A DNA stretch of 64,000 bases from Chitinophaga pinensis (GCA_945860705.1 CAMART010000003.1:1-64000); one strand, 5' to 3'. Counted from the stretch's first letter, positions 16,683 through 24,760 are shown. A program made the numbers and translations. Notes: generated by a model from the sequence alone, not told the origin.

Positions 16683-17259
16683 AAGATTTATCATTATTAA
16701 TATTTTATAATACATAATTTATTTATTTGATTACCCGGTTAGACCAAAATTTACTTTTTTTTCATCAGAGTATTTCAGCTTGTTATCATTTTTGCCTTCG
16801 GCGATTTCTTTTGTCTTGAAACAAAAGAAACAAAAATTCAAGTCTTTGAATCCTTTTATAACAAAACTATATTTACTTATACCCATTAAAATAAGGCGTG
16901 GCATCATTATTTATCTTTTAAAGTCAATTTATCTGCCACACCATTTTAATGATGCATTATCTCCAGCATATAAGTAAACTTGTTTTGTAGATAAAACCAT
17001 TCAATGACATTAAGCAAATACAAAAAGGCATTTGTGACTTATATGGTTAATCCAATTTAATTATAACAATGCTCGCACCCGATGGGTGCGGTGGCAGGTC
17101 AAAACGGCTGGAAGCTTCGTTTTTACTTGTCTTTTTTGGTTACTTTTTTTGACTAAGAAAAGAAGTAACACGCCGTAGGCTAGAAAATGGATGAACTAAG
17201 TGAAAAAGAAATTGAATGATTCGATAATTCCTACTATTTTTGAAAAACAATTTATAACT
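16683..17259. repeat. Gene-poor region with hairpins and repeat-like sequence
   Basis: 577 nt without a convincing gene. It holds a perfect 9-bp hairpin at 16806-16829 (TTCTTTTGT, 6-nt loop, ACAAAAGAA), a 7-bp hairpin at 17074-17090 (CGCACCC, 3-nt loop, GGGTGCG) and an imperfect long hairpin at 17139-17169 (GTTACTTTTTT against AAAGAAGTAAC). The stretch 17070-17130 is visibly richer in G+C than its surroundings. These phrases resemble repeat sequences scattered in Bacteroidota genomes; I cannot test copy number here. The 65-aa ORF at 16780 is read through this material and is probably spurious. Confidence 0.55.
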
Positions 17260-17721
17260 ATGCTAGAAAACATCACCCGATTTAATGTAAGAGTATATGG
17301 AATACTTGTGAATGAACACAATCACATACTAGTATCTGACGAGCTGATAAGAGGTGCTGAATACACTAAGTTTCCTGGTGGTGGATTGGAGTTTGGCGAG
17401 GGTACACGTAGTTGTTTGATAAGAGAGTTCAAAGAAGAAACTGGCGTTTTGATTCATGTAAAAGAACATATTTATACAACCGATGTATTTGTTGCATCAG
17501 ACTTTGATGATGATAGCCAAGTGCTTTGCATATATTATTTAGTTGGTAGCCCAGACTGGAGCAAAATTAAAACCAGTTCAAAAAAGTTTGATTTTGAAAA
17601 AGGTATCAATGAAAGTTTTAGATGGGTAAAAATAGATGAACTCAAGAACGAACAACATATGCTCTTGCCAACAGATAAAACCGTAGTAAAAATACTAGAA
17701 GCAATAAAATTATTTCTTTAA
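17260..17721 (+). CDS. NUDIX hydrolase
   Basis: The ORF track begins at a GTG (17200) inside the repeat region; the ATG at 17260 (MLENITRFNVRVYG) starts at the fold's first strand and gives 153 aa. The NUDIX box is complete: GGLEFGEGTRSCLIREFKEETGV fits Gx5Ex7REuxEExGu. These Mg-dependent enzymes hydrolyse nucleoside diphosphate derivatives; the substrate is not predictable. Its last 12 nt overlap the convergent acetyltransferase gene. Confidence 0.88.
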   Translation: MLENITRFNVRVYGILVNEHNHILVSDELIRGAEYTKFPGGGLEFGEGTRSCLIREFKEETGVLIHVKEHIYTTDVFVASDFDDDSQVLCIYYLVGSPDWSKIKTSSKKFDFEKGINESFRWVKIDELKNEQHMLLPTDKTVVKILEAIKLFL

Positions 17722-18612
17722 GAATCGAAGTAGCCTTGGCAATCGATTCTCTTTGTAATGAGTATAGTTTTGTTCTATTGCTCCAAACTGCTTATAAAAA
17801 TTTTTAACTCCAGCAATTTCCGACCCTTCAAAATCTAAAATCAAAGAAGTATTTACATACTGCTTTATGATAGAATCAAATAAGTATGCAGAAGCCTGTT
17901 TCTCTTTAGCAATAGGCGAATTGAATGGAGCTAGGTTTATGATTCTATTTTTATAAACAATAAATAAAGCAACACTCAATATCGAATTACCTTCTTTTAT
18001 AGCATATGCTTGTAACATTTTATTAGTATCGAGTGCTTTATACAACTGTACTAATAAATCATATATCTCTTTACTATATTTATTTTTCTCTTCATCGAGC
18101 ATTATTTTTTTTGCAAAAGATAAATATTCACTTTCTTGAATAGCCTCAAAAACTAATGGATATTTGCTAGCTTTTTTAAGATTGCGTTTTAGATTATCAG
18201 AAAATCCAATATAAATATTTTCATATGATTGTTGCAAATCTAAAATCAAATTACACCTTAGTTTTCCTTCTATTTTATTGGTATAGTTTATATATGTATC
18301 TATATATTTAATACTTGAAGGAATTCTTTTTATGAATGATTCTTCTTGCTCTTGTGATAAATTTATAGTAGAATAAATTCCTAATTGCTGTGAAAAATAT
18401 GGCTGAAAAACGTAGCTTACTCCTAGTTTTTCTCTAATAGGCAAAGGCATTACAGCCGTATAATCCTCTAAAACTAAAGCATCCCAATTTTGCTCACATG
18501 TAGCATCTAGATAAAATGATAAGGCATAAGGCAAACTACATGATGAGGATAATATACAAGTATCCCATTTTTTAAAATCTATTTCTTTATATGAAATATA
18601 TTTAATATTCAT
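17710..18612 (-). CDS. GNAT / FemAB-like acetyltransferase
   Basis: 300 aa. The layout (YALSFYLDATCEQNWDALVLED, VMPLPIREKLG, YVFQPYFSQQLGIYS, then a C-terminal GNAT-like half AYAIKEGNSILSVALFIVYKNRIINLAPFNS and AKEKQASAYLFDSIIKQYVNTSLILDFEGSE) matches the BioF2-like/FemAB-related acetyltransferases common in Bacteroidota. Such proteins transfer acyl or aminoacyl groups to cell-envelope or peptide substrates. Its start overlaps the deacetylase gene upstream by 11 nt, and that gene overlaps the next by 4 nt, so the three genes form a tightly coupled operon. Specific substrate unknown. Confidence 0.75.
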   Translation of the reverse strand: MNIKYISYKEIDFKKWDTCILSSSCSLPYALSFYLDATCEQNWDALVLEDYTAVMPLPIREKLGVSYVFQPYFSQQLGIYSTINLSQEQEESFIKRIPSSIKYIDTYINYTNKIEGKLRCNLILDLQQSYENIYIGFSDNLKRNLKKASKYPLVFEAIQESEYLSFAKKIMLDEEKNKYSKEIYDLLVQLYKALDTNKMLQAYAIKEGNSILSVALFIVYKNRIINLAPFNSPIAKEKQASAYLFDSIIKQYVNTSLILDFEGSEIAGVKNFYKQFGAIEQNYTHYKENRLPRLLRFLKK

Positions 18613-19921
18613 CTTCGTTTTTTAAATAGACTTGAGCTTGTTCGAGCATTTTTTCATATATTTTTTTCCAAGTCTCTTTCTCAAAAGTATCATTATGAAA
18701 TAATGAAATATAGGTGCCTCCTACATTATTTACTTTGCTCATAAGCTCTGATATTTTTTCTATGGCTCCAGCTTCTTCTTGGTCTAGATAATAGTTCCAA
18801 GTACTATCCATAAAACAAAATGGAAATACTTTCAGTATACTTCTTTCATCTTTTTTGATATCAAAAAAATAATGCGGTGTACAGGTGCTCGCTCTAAAAC
18901 CAAGCATTGGCGCATATCCCATAGTATAATCTTCTACGATACTACTTTGCAAAATATTTTGATATGCTATAGGCATCAATAATCGTAAATAATGCTGACG
19001 AGATTTAGTTGTCACTTGATTATTTATAGTGTTCAGTCTTTTCATTTCTAGTTTCAACTTGTTTGGTTGAAGTGGCGAATTATATGATGGATGAATCCCA
19101 ATATCTGCCCATTTGCTAGTTTCTCTTATCAGTTCATGGAGTTTTTCATTATCATGAGGTATATTTTTATCAAATTTTCCATAGTCACCCAATAGATAAA
19201 AGAATATAGGTTTAACATTTATTTTTTGATGTACTTTTTTTATCCAATCAAAAGTATCATATGGGTCTGGTTGTGTTTTATTCCAAACTTTTACTCTATT
19301 ATAAAATGCTTTAAACTTAAATGTAGATAGCGATTTAGCTGATGCTAAAAATCCTCTCCAAAATCCTTTGTATAAGTATGCATAGGCATTATCAATATCA
19401 AAAGTAGGTATGAATTTAAATTTTCTAAGTGGCAATTCTAAATCTGGATAGCGCTCCAATAAAATTTGGCGAAGTAACATCGCATACTCATCTACAAGCG
19501 GTCTCTCTAAAAAACCATTTTTATATGCAATAGAATTAACTGGGTCATATCTACCATGTGAGTCTTTTTTGCTTGGCAAATACTCTTCATATCTGCTTAA
19601 TAGATAAAACGACGCAGCAAACAAATCAAATGGTATAGCCGCATGACTAAAATCGTGAGGAAATAATACTGGCATTCCGTTCCACTCAGCTACAGTTATC
19701 TCTTTTGGTTCTATTTCTTTTTCAAATAATAGAGTATCTGCTTTGATAAAAATCTCATCATCTATTGCCCATTCAGCATAGCTCAATTTAGGTAAATCAC
19801 TCTGCTCGAAAAGTTCTTTTTCGGCAGTAATCTTGTAATCTGTTTTTAATATTCCTTTAAAAATAGTATCAATTATATAGGATAATCTATTCGTTTTCTT
19901 TGGAGCGTATATTAATATCAT
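18602..19921 (-). CDS. Polysaccharide deacetylase family protein (DUF7033-type)
   Basis: 439 aa. The N-terminal half (ILIYAPKKTNRLSYIIDTIF ... FPHDFSHAAIPFDLFAASFYLLSRYEEYL) is the DUF7033-like domain found with Bacteroidota deacetylases. The C-terminal half has a NodB-like barrel: KFIPTFDIDNAYAY with the metal Asp residues, IGIHPSYNS with one His, a mid-barrel MLGFRASTC and ISLFHNDTF. The second metal His motif (HxxxH) is not obvious, so activity is unproven. These enzymes usually remove N-acetyl groups from cell-surface polysaccharides. The ATGA overlap with the upstream gene suggests translational coupling. Confidence 0.78.
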   Translation of the reverse strand: MILIYAPKKTNRLSYIIDTIFKGILKTDYKITAEKELFEQSDLPKLSYAEWAIDDEIFIKADTLLFEKEIEPKEITVAEWNGMPVLFPHDFSHAAIPFDLFAASFYLLSRYEEYLPSKKDSHGRYDPVNSIAYKNGFLERPLVDEYAMLLRQILLERYPDLELPLRKFKFIPTFDIDNAYAYLYKGFWRGFLASAKSLSTFKFKAFYNRVKVWNKTQPDPYDTFDWIKKVHQKINVKPIFFYLLGDYGKFDKNIPHDNEKLHELIRETSKWADIGIHPSYNSPLQPNKLKLEMKRLNTINNQVTTKSRQHYLRLLMPIAYQNILQSSIVEDYTMGYAPMLGFRASTCTPHYFFDIKKDERSILKVFPFCFMDSTWNYYLDQEEAGAIEKISELMSKVNNVGGTYISLFHNDTFEKETWKKIYEKMLEQAQVYLKNEDEY

Positions 19922-20610
19922 TTGCTTATTTTATAAAAAGTCTGATTTCTTAAATATTTAGTTTTTAATAAAGGGCAAATTTTGTACCGTTCTTCTTTAG
20001 TGTCCTCATAAATTGCTGTCAAAGTTTCAAAAACATCTGTAATACCTATTTTATCGCACCATTCAAAAGGTCCGAATGGGTAATTGGTACCTAATCGCAT
20101 GCCATTATCTATATCTTCTATCGAAGCAGTGCCTTCTTGAAGTGTATAGCAAGCCTCATTGATGATCATAAATAAAATACGAGGCGTGATCATACCCACT
20201 CTATCCGCTACCACATCGTATTCTATATTTATGTCTTTAAATATTTTTGCTACATCTTCGTTGTGATAAGCAAAATAAAAACTCAATTCCCATCTACTTC
20301 TATTGATAAAAGTAGGAAGTGCATTCATTCCAACTAATTTACATCTCAATTTATCTCCCATGATGTAGACTTGTTCTGCAAGACTTGTTTTTACTGCCGA
20401 CACAAAAACTAGCTTATCTTTCAATCCTGCATAGTAGTTTAGATTTTCTGCATCATCATCAAAATTTAAATCAAAAATTATATCTGCTTGTTTTATTTCA
20501 TCAAGTTCTTCTTCTATATCTGTGATGCGAGTGATATTTAGATTTGGATGGTCTAATTTCAATCTCAACTCTTCATATCTTCTATCGTCACCTATTACTA
20601 TTATTTCCAT
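19918..20610 (-). CDS. 3-hydroxyacyl-CoA dehydrogenase-like protein
   Basis: The ORF track starts at 20646, but MEIIVIGDDRRYEEL at 20610 begins directly with the first Rossmann strand, so I use that start (230 aa). The nucleotide-binding half is shortened and lacks the usual GxGxxG motif. The C-terminal half is a good 3HCDH C-domain: VVADRVGMITPRILFMIINEACYTLQEG, IDNGMRLGTNYPFGPFEWCDKIG. The family oxidises 3-hydroxyacyl-CoA. The degenerate Rossmann motif may mean altered cofactor use or a non-catalytic role. Last in reading order of the three-gene coupled set with the deacetylase and acetyltransferase, meaning it is transcribed first. Confidence 0.75.
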   Translation of the reverse strand: MEIIVIGDDRRYEELRLKLDHPNLNITRITDIEEELDEIKQADIIFDLNFDDDAENLNYYAGLKDKLVFVSAVKTSLAEQVYIMGDKLRCKLVGMNALPTFINRSRWELSFYFAYHNEDVAKIFKDINIEYDVVADRVGMITPRILFMIINEACYTLQEGTASIEDIDNGMRLGTNYPFGPFEWCDKIGITDVFETLTAIYEDTKEERYKICPLLKTKYLRNQTFYKISK

Positions 20611-20654
20611 AAATTGCGCTACTTTTATGCGAAAATACAAATACATTACTTAAT

Positions 20655-21035
20655 ATGAACAAAGAAATAATCAACAGTGTCAAAGCACCTGCACCGATAG
20701 GACCATACAACCAAGCTGTTAAAGTGGGAAATCTATTATTCGTTTCTGGTCAAATAGCTATCAATCAAGAAACTGGCGACCTGGTATGTGACAATATAGA
20801 AGCTGAAACTGAGATGGTGCTTAAAAATCTAGCTTTTATTTTAAATGAAGCAGGAAGTGATTTTAGTAAAGTAGTGAAAAGCACTATCTTCATCAATGAC
20901 ATGAATAATTTTGCAAAAATAAATGAAGTATATGCTCGCTATATGGTAGAACCATACCCAGCTAGAGAAACTGTAGAAGTAAGCAAGCTTCCTAAAAATG
21001 TAAATGTAGAAATAAGCGTTATTGCGTTGGTTTAA
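20655..21035 (+). CDS. ridA: RidA family enamine/imine deaminase
   Basis: 126 aa, the standard length. The family core is complete: APAPIGPYNQAVKVGNLLFVSGQIAI near the N-terminus and YPARETVEVSKLPKNVNVEISVIA at the C-terminus, including the Arg that binds substrate carboxylate. RidA hydrolyses reactive 2-aminoacrylate and related enamines made by PLP enzymes, protecting PLP enzymes from damage. The protein forms trimers in the cytoplasm. Divergent from the 3HCDH-like gene. A striking 14-bp inverted repeat lies just after its stop codon. Confidence 0.95.
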   Translation: MNKEIINSVKAPAPIGPYNQAVKVGNLLFVSGQIAINQETGDLVCDNIEAETEMVLKNLAFILNEAGSDFSKVVKSTIFINDMNNFAKINEVYARYMVEPYPARETVEVSKLPKNVNVEISVIALV

Positions 21036-21048
21036 CACGCTCTCTTCT

Positions 21049-21094
21049 ATTGATTTTTTTACAGACAATCCACACTGTTGGTAAAAAAATCAAT
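21049..21094. repeat. Perfect 14-bp inverted repeat between ridA and the kinase-like gene
   Basis: ATTGATTTTTTTAC (21049-21062) and its exact reverse complement (21081-21094) flank an 18-nt loop that contains CAA and TTG able to pair. It begins 14 nt after the ridA stop. Neither arm is followed by a terminator-type U-tract on the plus strand. Confidence 0.85.
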
Positions 21095-21112
21095 TGTAAA
21101 AACTAGAATCTA

Positions 21113-21120
21113 TAATTTTA
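21113..21120 (+). promoter_or_regulatory. Near-consensus TAATTTTA box directly before kinase-like gene
   Basis: TAATTTTA differs from TAnnTTTG only at the last base and ends 4 nt before the ATG at 21125, the same spacing as the exact boxes at 9821 and 44305. Confidence 0.4.
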
Positions 21121-21124
21121 TATT

Positions 21125-21682
21125 ATGATAATAATAGGCATCACAGGAACTATTGGAGCTGGCAAAGGCACTGTAGTTGATTATTTAGTGAAAAAACATC
21201 ACTACGACCATTTTTCAGTAAGAAAATTTTTGACTGCAATCATAGAAACCAAAGGCCTACCACTCAATAGAGATAGTATGGTGGCTGTAGCAAATGATTT
21301 AAGAGCAAATAATAGCCCCAGCTATATAGTTGAGCAACTCTATGATATGGCTATTCAGAGTAAAAACAATTGTATTATAGAAAGTATACGTACTCCCGGC
21401 GAAATAGATGCTCTTAGAAAACTAGGCAATTTCTATCTACTTGCTGTAGATGCAGACCCTAAAACCAGATACGAACGTATAGTAATAAGAAATAGTGAAA
21501 CAGATAAAATCAGTTTTGAAACATTTATAGAAAATGAAAAAAGAGAAATGACTGCTACTGATCCCAATAAGCAAAATTTATCTGTATGTATGAGCAAATC
21601 AGATTTTACGGTAGAAAACAGTGGTTCATTTGAAGATTTAAATGTTCAGATTGAAAAAATATTAGCATCAATAACAAAATAG
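21125..21682 (+). CDS. P-loop nucleoside/nucleotide kinase-like protein
   Basis: 185 aa. The P-loop is at the N-terminus, GITGTIGAGKGTVVDYL, as in dephospho-CoA and nucleoside monophosphate kinases. Further kinase-like elements: HFSVRKFLTAIIE, IIESIRTPGEIDAL and FYLLAVDADPKTRYERI. It is not CoaE itself, which has different core motifs. The dCMP deaminase gene begins 11 nt after its stop, so the two probably act in deoxynucleotide metabolism. I recall that yeast dCMP deaminase Dcd1 carries an N-terminal P-loop domain of this type; that comparison is from memory. The exact phosphoryl acceptor is unknown. Confidence 0.75.
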   Translation: MIIIGITGTIGAGKGTVVDYLVKKHHYDHFSVRKFLTAIIETKGLPLNRDSMVAVANDLRANNSPSYIVEQLYDMAIQSKNNCIIESIRTPGEIDALRKLGNFYLLAVDADPKTRYERIVIRNSETDKISFETFIENEKREMTATDPNKQNLSVCMSKSDFTVENSGSFEDLNVQIEKILASITK

Positions 21683-21693
21683 AATTTTATAAA

Positions 21694-22185
21694 ATGGAAA
21701 CATATATAAGACCAAGTTGGGATGATTATTTTATAGAGGTAATGGATGGCATCTCAAAAAGAGCCACTTGTGGACGTGGAAGAAGTGGCTGTGTTATTGC
21801 AAAAAACAATCAAATATTGGTGACTGGATATGTAGGCTCACCAGCAGGTCTTCCTCACTGTGATGAGATAGGTCATCAAATGAAAAAAGTAATACATGTA
21901 GATGAAGGCGATAAAGTGACGGAACATTGTGTACGTACTGTTCATGCTGAACAAAATGCTATCTGTCAAGCAGCTAGAAGAGGTGTAGCACTCGAAGGCT
22001 CTACACTCTATTGTAGAATGACACCTTGTAGAGTATGTGCCATGCTCATTATCAATTGTGGAATAACTCGTGTGGTATGTCAAAGAAAATATCAAGCAGG
22101 TGGTGAGAGCGAGGAGATGTTTAAAAAAGTAGGAATTCAATTGGATTTCATACACGACGAAATACAGGAATACGAAAAAAAGTAA
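21694..22185 (+). CDS. dCMP deaminase family protein
   Basis: 163 aa with the zinc-dependent cytidine/deoxycytidylate deaminase signature: VHAEQNAICQAARRG (HAE catalytic motif) and the second zinc block MTPCRVCAMLIINCGI (PCxxC). A short N-terminal block (CGRGRSGCVIAKNNQILVTGYVGSPAGLPHC) is also typical, including the extra cysteine/histidine residues. The enzyme makes dUMP for thymidylate synthesis. It starts 11 nt after the P-loop kinase-like gene and is very likely cotranscribed with it. Confidence 0.92.
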   Translation: METYIRPSWDDYFIEVMDGISKRATCGRGRSGCVIAKNNQILVTGYVGSPAGLPHCDEIGHQMKKVIHVDEGDKVTEHCVRTVHAEQNAICQAARRGVALEGSTLYCRMTPCRVCAMLIINCGITRVVCQRKYQAGGESEEMFKKVGIQLDFIHDEIQEYEKK

Positions 22186-22224
22186 TATCAAAAATAAATT
22201 TTTATTAAATAATCAATTTTAGTG

Positions 22225-22243
22225 GATATACATTTTGTATATC
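22225..22243. promoter_or_regulatory. 8-bp inverted repeat upstream of SPFH gene
   Basis: GATATACA and its exact complement separated by 3 nt, 40 nt after the dCMP deaminase stop and 58 nt before the SPFH ATG. It could be an operator or a weak terminator. There is no U-tract on the plus strand. Confidence 0.35.
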
Positions 22244-22301
22244 TATTAAATGTTTATACTTTTAATTATATTTTTTATCAAAAACAAAACATCAAACAAT
22301 C

Positions 22302-23312
22302 ATGGGACTAATGGATTTTATCAAAAATGAATTAATAGAAATAATAGATTGGGTAGAACAAGACCCGAATATTGTTTTATACAAATTTCAAGACAAAGGA
22401 AATAATATAAAATATGGTGCACAGCTTACAGTGCGTGAATCACAAGTAGCCTTATTTATCAATGAAGGGCAAATAGCAGATGTATATATGCCCGGTAGAC
22501 ATGAATTAAATACAGCTAATATGCCAATTCTTACTACTCTCAAAGGCTGGAAATATGGTTTTCAATCACCTTTCAAAGTAGATATCTATTTTATTTCTAC
22601 CAAACAATTTACCAATCTAAAATGGGGCACACCTAACCCAGTGATGATGCGTGACCCAGAATTTAAACAAGTAAGGCTAAAAGCATTTGGAACCTATTTT
22701 ATAAAAGTAAAAGATGCAAAAATATTTTTTAAAGAATATGCAGGCACTCATCCAATACTTACTATAGATAAAATAGAAGATAGCTTACGTGATATAGTAG
22801 CACCAAAATTTGCAGAAGCCATAGCAGAAGCTAATGTAGCTGTGATGGATATGGTATCTAACTATAGTGAAATCGGAAACGTAATCGCACCAATACTTCA
22901 AAGAGATTTAGATGTATTTGGAATCGAGCTCACCAAATTTCAAATCACCTCTACTACCCTACCTGATGAGGTTTTAGCGTTTTATGATAAGATGACCAAT
23001 ATGAATATGGTAGGGAATAATATGGCACAATTTACTCAGTTTCAAACTGCCAATGCCATAGGAGATGCTGCTAATAATCCGGGTGGTGCTGCAGGAGCAG
23101 GTATAGGCATTGGTGCAGGTATGGGACTTGGCAATGTGATAGCACAAAATATGATGAATATGAATAACCAAACACAGCAACAAAATAATGCTCCAGCTCC
23201 AAAAGAAGACATCATGAAAATGCTGAAAGATTTAGGAGAGTTAAAAACTGCTGGTATTCTTACAGAAGAAGAATTTGCTGCTAAAAAAGCAGAGCTTTTA
23301 GCAAAATTATAA
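22302..23312 (+). CDS. SPFH domain protein with C-terminal SHOCT motif
   Basis: 336 aa of the YdjI/virion-core-like SPFH branch. Residues about 20-230 form the SPFH domain (LTVRESQVALFINEGQIADVYMPGRHEL, DSLRDIVAPKFAEAIAEANVAVMDMVSNY). A Gly/Asn/Met-rich linker (GGAAGAGIGIGAGMGLG) leads to a SHOCT helix pair at the end (LGELKTAGILTEEEFAAKKAELL). No transmembrane helix, so membrane association would be peripheral. In Bacillus subtilis YdjI works with YdjG/YdjH in a PspA-linked envelope-stress system; here the zinc-ribbon partner is next, 12 nt downstream, but no pspA is in the window. Confidence 0.88.
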   Translation: MGLMDFIKNELIEIIDWVEQDPNIVLYKFQDKGNNIKYGAQLTVRESQVALFINEGQIADVYMPGRHELNTANMPILTTLKGWKYGFQSPFKVDIYFISTKQFTNLKWGTPNPVMMRDPEFKQVRLKAFGTYFIKVKDAKIFFKEYAGTHPILTIDKIEDSLRDIVAPKFAEAIAEANVAVMDMVSNYSEIGNVIAPILQRDLDVFGIELTKFQITSTTLPDEVLAFYDKMTNMNMVGNNMAQFTQFQTANAIGDAANNPGGAAGAGIGIGAGMGLGNVIAQNMMNMNNQTQQQNNAPAPKEDIMKMLKDLGELKTAGILTEEEFAAKKAELLAKL

Positions 23313-23324
23313 GGATATATATTT

Positions 23325-24455
23325 ATGTCTGAAGAAATAATACAAGAAGAGCATCATCTAGCTCCTATAGCTGAAAGTCTTTTAAACAAAGTACTGGAAG
23401 TACCATGCCCATCATGTGCAGGAAAACTTTTGTATGATGCCGATCATCAAAAAATTAGTTGCAAATATTGTGGTTATAAAGAAGATTTTGATAAGGCAAA
23501 CGATAGAGTCACTGAACAAGGATTATTTGAAGCAATAGAAAAAAGCACTCAGTTTAGCATGACGAGCGAAGGGAAGCATGTATATAATTGCAGTGGCTGT
23601 GGCTCTAAAGTAATGCTCGATAAAGCTGAAGTACATGTAAGATGTAGTTTTTGTGGGAGCAAAAATGTAAATGAAGAAGCATTTGAAAGTAATTATATTC
23701 AGCCAGCTGGTATCATTGCATTTAAAAATTCTGAAGCAAAGGCGCAAGAGATATATAAAGAATGGATAGGTAAAGGATTTTTTACTCCAAAAAAATTAAA
23801 GACTGGTTCTTTTGTAAATAATTTGCAAGGTGTATATATTCCATTTTGGACATACGATGCAGACACACAAAGCCAATGGTGTGGATATGCCGGCAAATAT
23901 TACTATGTTACAAAAACTAGGTACGTAAATGGAAAAACTGAGAGCTATCAAGAACAACGTACCGAATGGATATGGCGTGAAGGAGTGCATGCAAAATTTT
24001 TTGATGATGTACTCGTATCTTCTTCCAGGGGTGCAGCACAAAATGAAGTACAGAAAATATTTCCGTATAACTTGAAAGAAGTAGTCAATTTTAATCCAAA
24101 ACTTTTACTAGGCTGGGAAGCAGAGATATATAATATAGATGTAAAAAATGGATATAGAACTGCGGAAGAAATAATGAATAACACCATACATGACGAATGT
24201 ACAGAGATGCTACGAATGGATACTTATAGAGACCTCCAAGTGCGCACTCAAAAGTCGGCTCAGACTTTCAAGCACATTCTACTACCATTATGGATATGTA
24301 GCTACGACTATAATGGAAAGATTTATAAATTTCTAGTAAACGGACAAACAGGTAAAATAGAAGGTAGTAAACCAATAGATAAAATGAAAGTAGCGATTTG
24401 TATAATTATAGGTATTATTATACTTTTAATATTATTTTTCTTATTCAAAAAATAA
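23325..24455 (+). CDS. Zinc-ribbon membrane protein (YdjG-like), partner of SPFH protein
   Basis: 376 aa. Two zinc ribbons lie in the N-terminal 110 residues: CPSC...CKYC and CSGC...CSFC. The following region, SYIQPAGIIAFKNSE-like then GVYIPFWTYDADTQSQW and FFDDVLVSSS, is the conserved globular part of this family, which is often misnamed as primosomal protein N'. A single C-terminal transmembrane helix (VAICIIIGIIILLILFFLF) anchors it, with the ribbons in the cytoplasm. It follows the SPFH gene by 12 nt, matching the ydjI/ydjG neighbourhood of Firmicutes. DNA replication is not implied. Confidence 0.85.
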   Translation: MSEEIIQEEHHLAPIAESLLNKVLEVPCPSCAGKLLYDADHQKISCKYCGYKEDFDKANDRVTEQGLFEAIEKSTQFSMTSEGKHVYNCSGCGSKVMLDKAEVHVRCSFCGSKNVNEEAFESNYIQPAGIIAFKNSEAKAQEIYKEWIGKGFFTPKKLKTGSFVNNLQGVYIPFWTYDADTQSQWCGYAGKYYYVTKTRYVNGKTESYQEQRTEWIWREGVHAKFFDDVLVSSSRGAAQNEVQKIFPYNLKEVVNFNPKLLLGWEAEIYNIDVKNGYRTAEEIMNNTIHDECTEMLRMDTYRDLQVRTQKSAQTFKHILLPLWICSYDYNGKIYKFLVNGQTGKIEGSKPIDKMKVAICIIIGIIILLILFFLFKK

Positions 24456-24481
24456 ATTTTTCACCTTGAAATCCAATTCAA

Positions 24482-24760
24482 ATGAACACATTAGACAATT
24501 TTAGTAAAAGATTTTTGACAATTAGTATTTCTTTATCAGTGATACTTCTAAGTGCATCTTTATTTATTTTTTCTATCAAAACTGCTACAGCATCAAGTGC
24601 TCCTGCAAAATTTCCTAGTCCATATTCAGCTTCTGAAAACTATAGTCCATTAGGCATATACAATGGCTATGTATATTATTTTTATATGAGTGGAAGTACT
24701 ATAGAATTTTCTAAAGTAAAAACAGATGTAGCAAAAGATTTTACAGAAAATTATAAATAA
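24482..24760 (+). CDS. Small membrane-anchored protein downstream of SPFH module, unknown
   Basis: 92 aa: a cytoplasmic start (MNTLDNFSKRF), one transmembrane helix at about 13-33, then a Ser/Ala/Pro-rich and Tyr-rich outer part (SPYSASENYSPLGIYNGYVYYFYMSG). It starts 26 nt after the zinc-ribbon gene, in the same direction, and a terminator follows 20 nt after its stop, so it is the last gene of the SPFH unit. I recognise no family. The position makes it a candidate third component of the membrane module. It is a plausible real gene given the clean terminator placement. Confidence 0.65.
   Translation: MNTLDNFSKRFLTISISLSVILLSASLFIFSIKTATASSAPAKFPSPYSASENYSPLGIYNGYVYYFYMSGSTIEFSKVKTDVAKDFTENYK

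Noticed and set aside
16780-16977. 65-aa ORF in the gene desert
   Set aside because: It reads through a hairpin and repeat-like sequence, has no recognisable domain or promoter box, and looks like a chance frame.
21838-22191. 117-aa minus-strand ORF opposite dCMP deaminase
   Set aside because: Antisense shadow of zinc-binding motifs; no promoter box or signal.
22302-24455. Prophage or primosome genes suggested by common misnaming of SPFH and zinc-ribbon families
   Set aside because: Domain content (SPFH, SHOCT, zinc ribbons, C-terminal helix) fits a membrane-stress module; no phage genes are adjacent.
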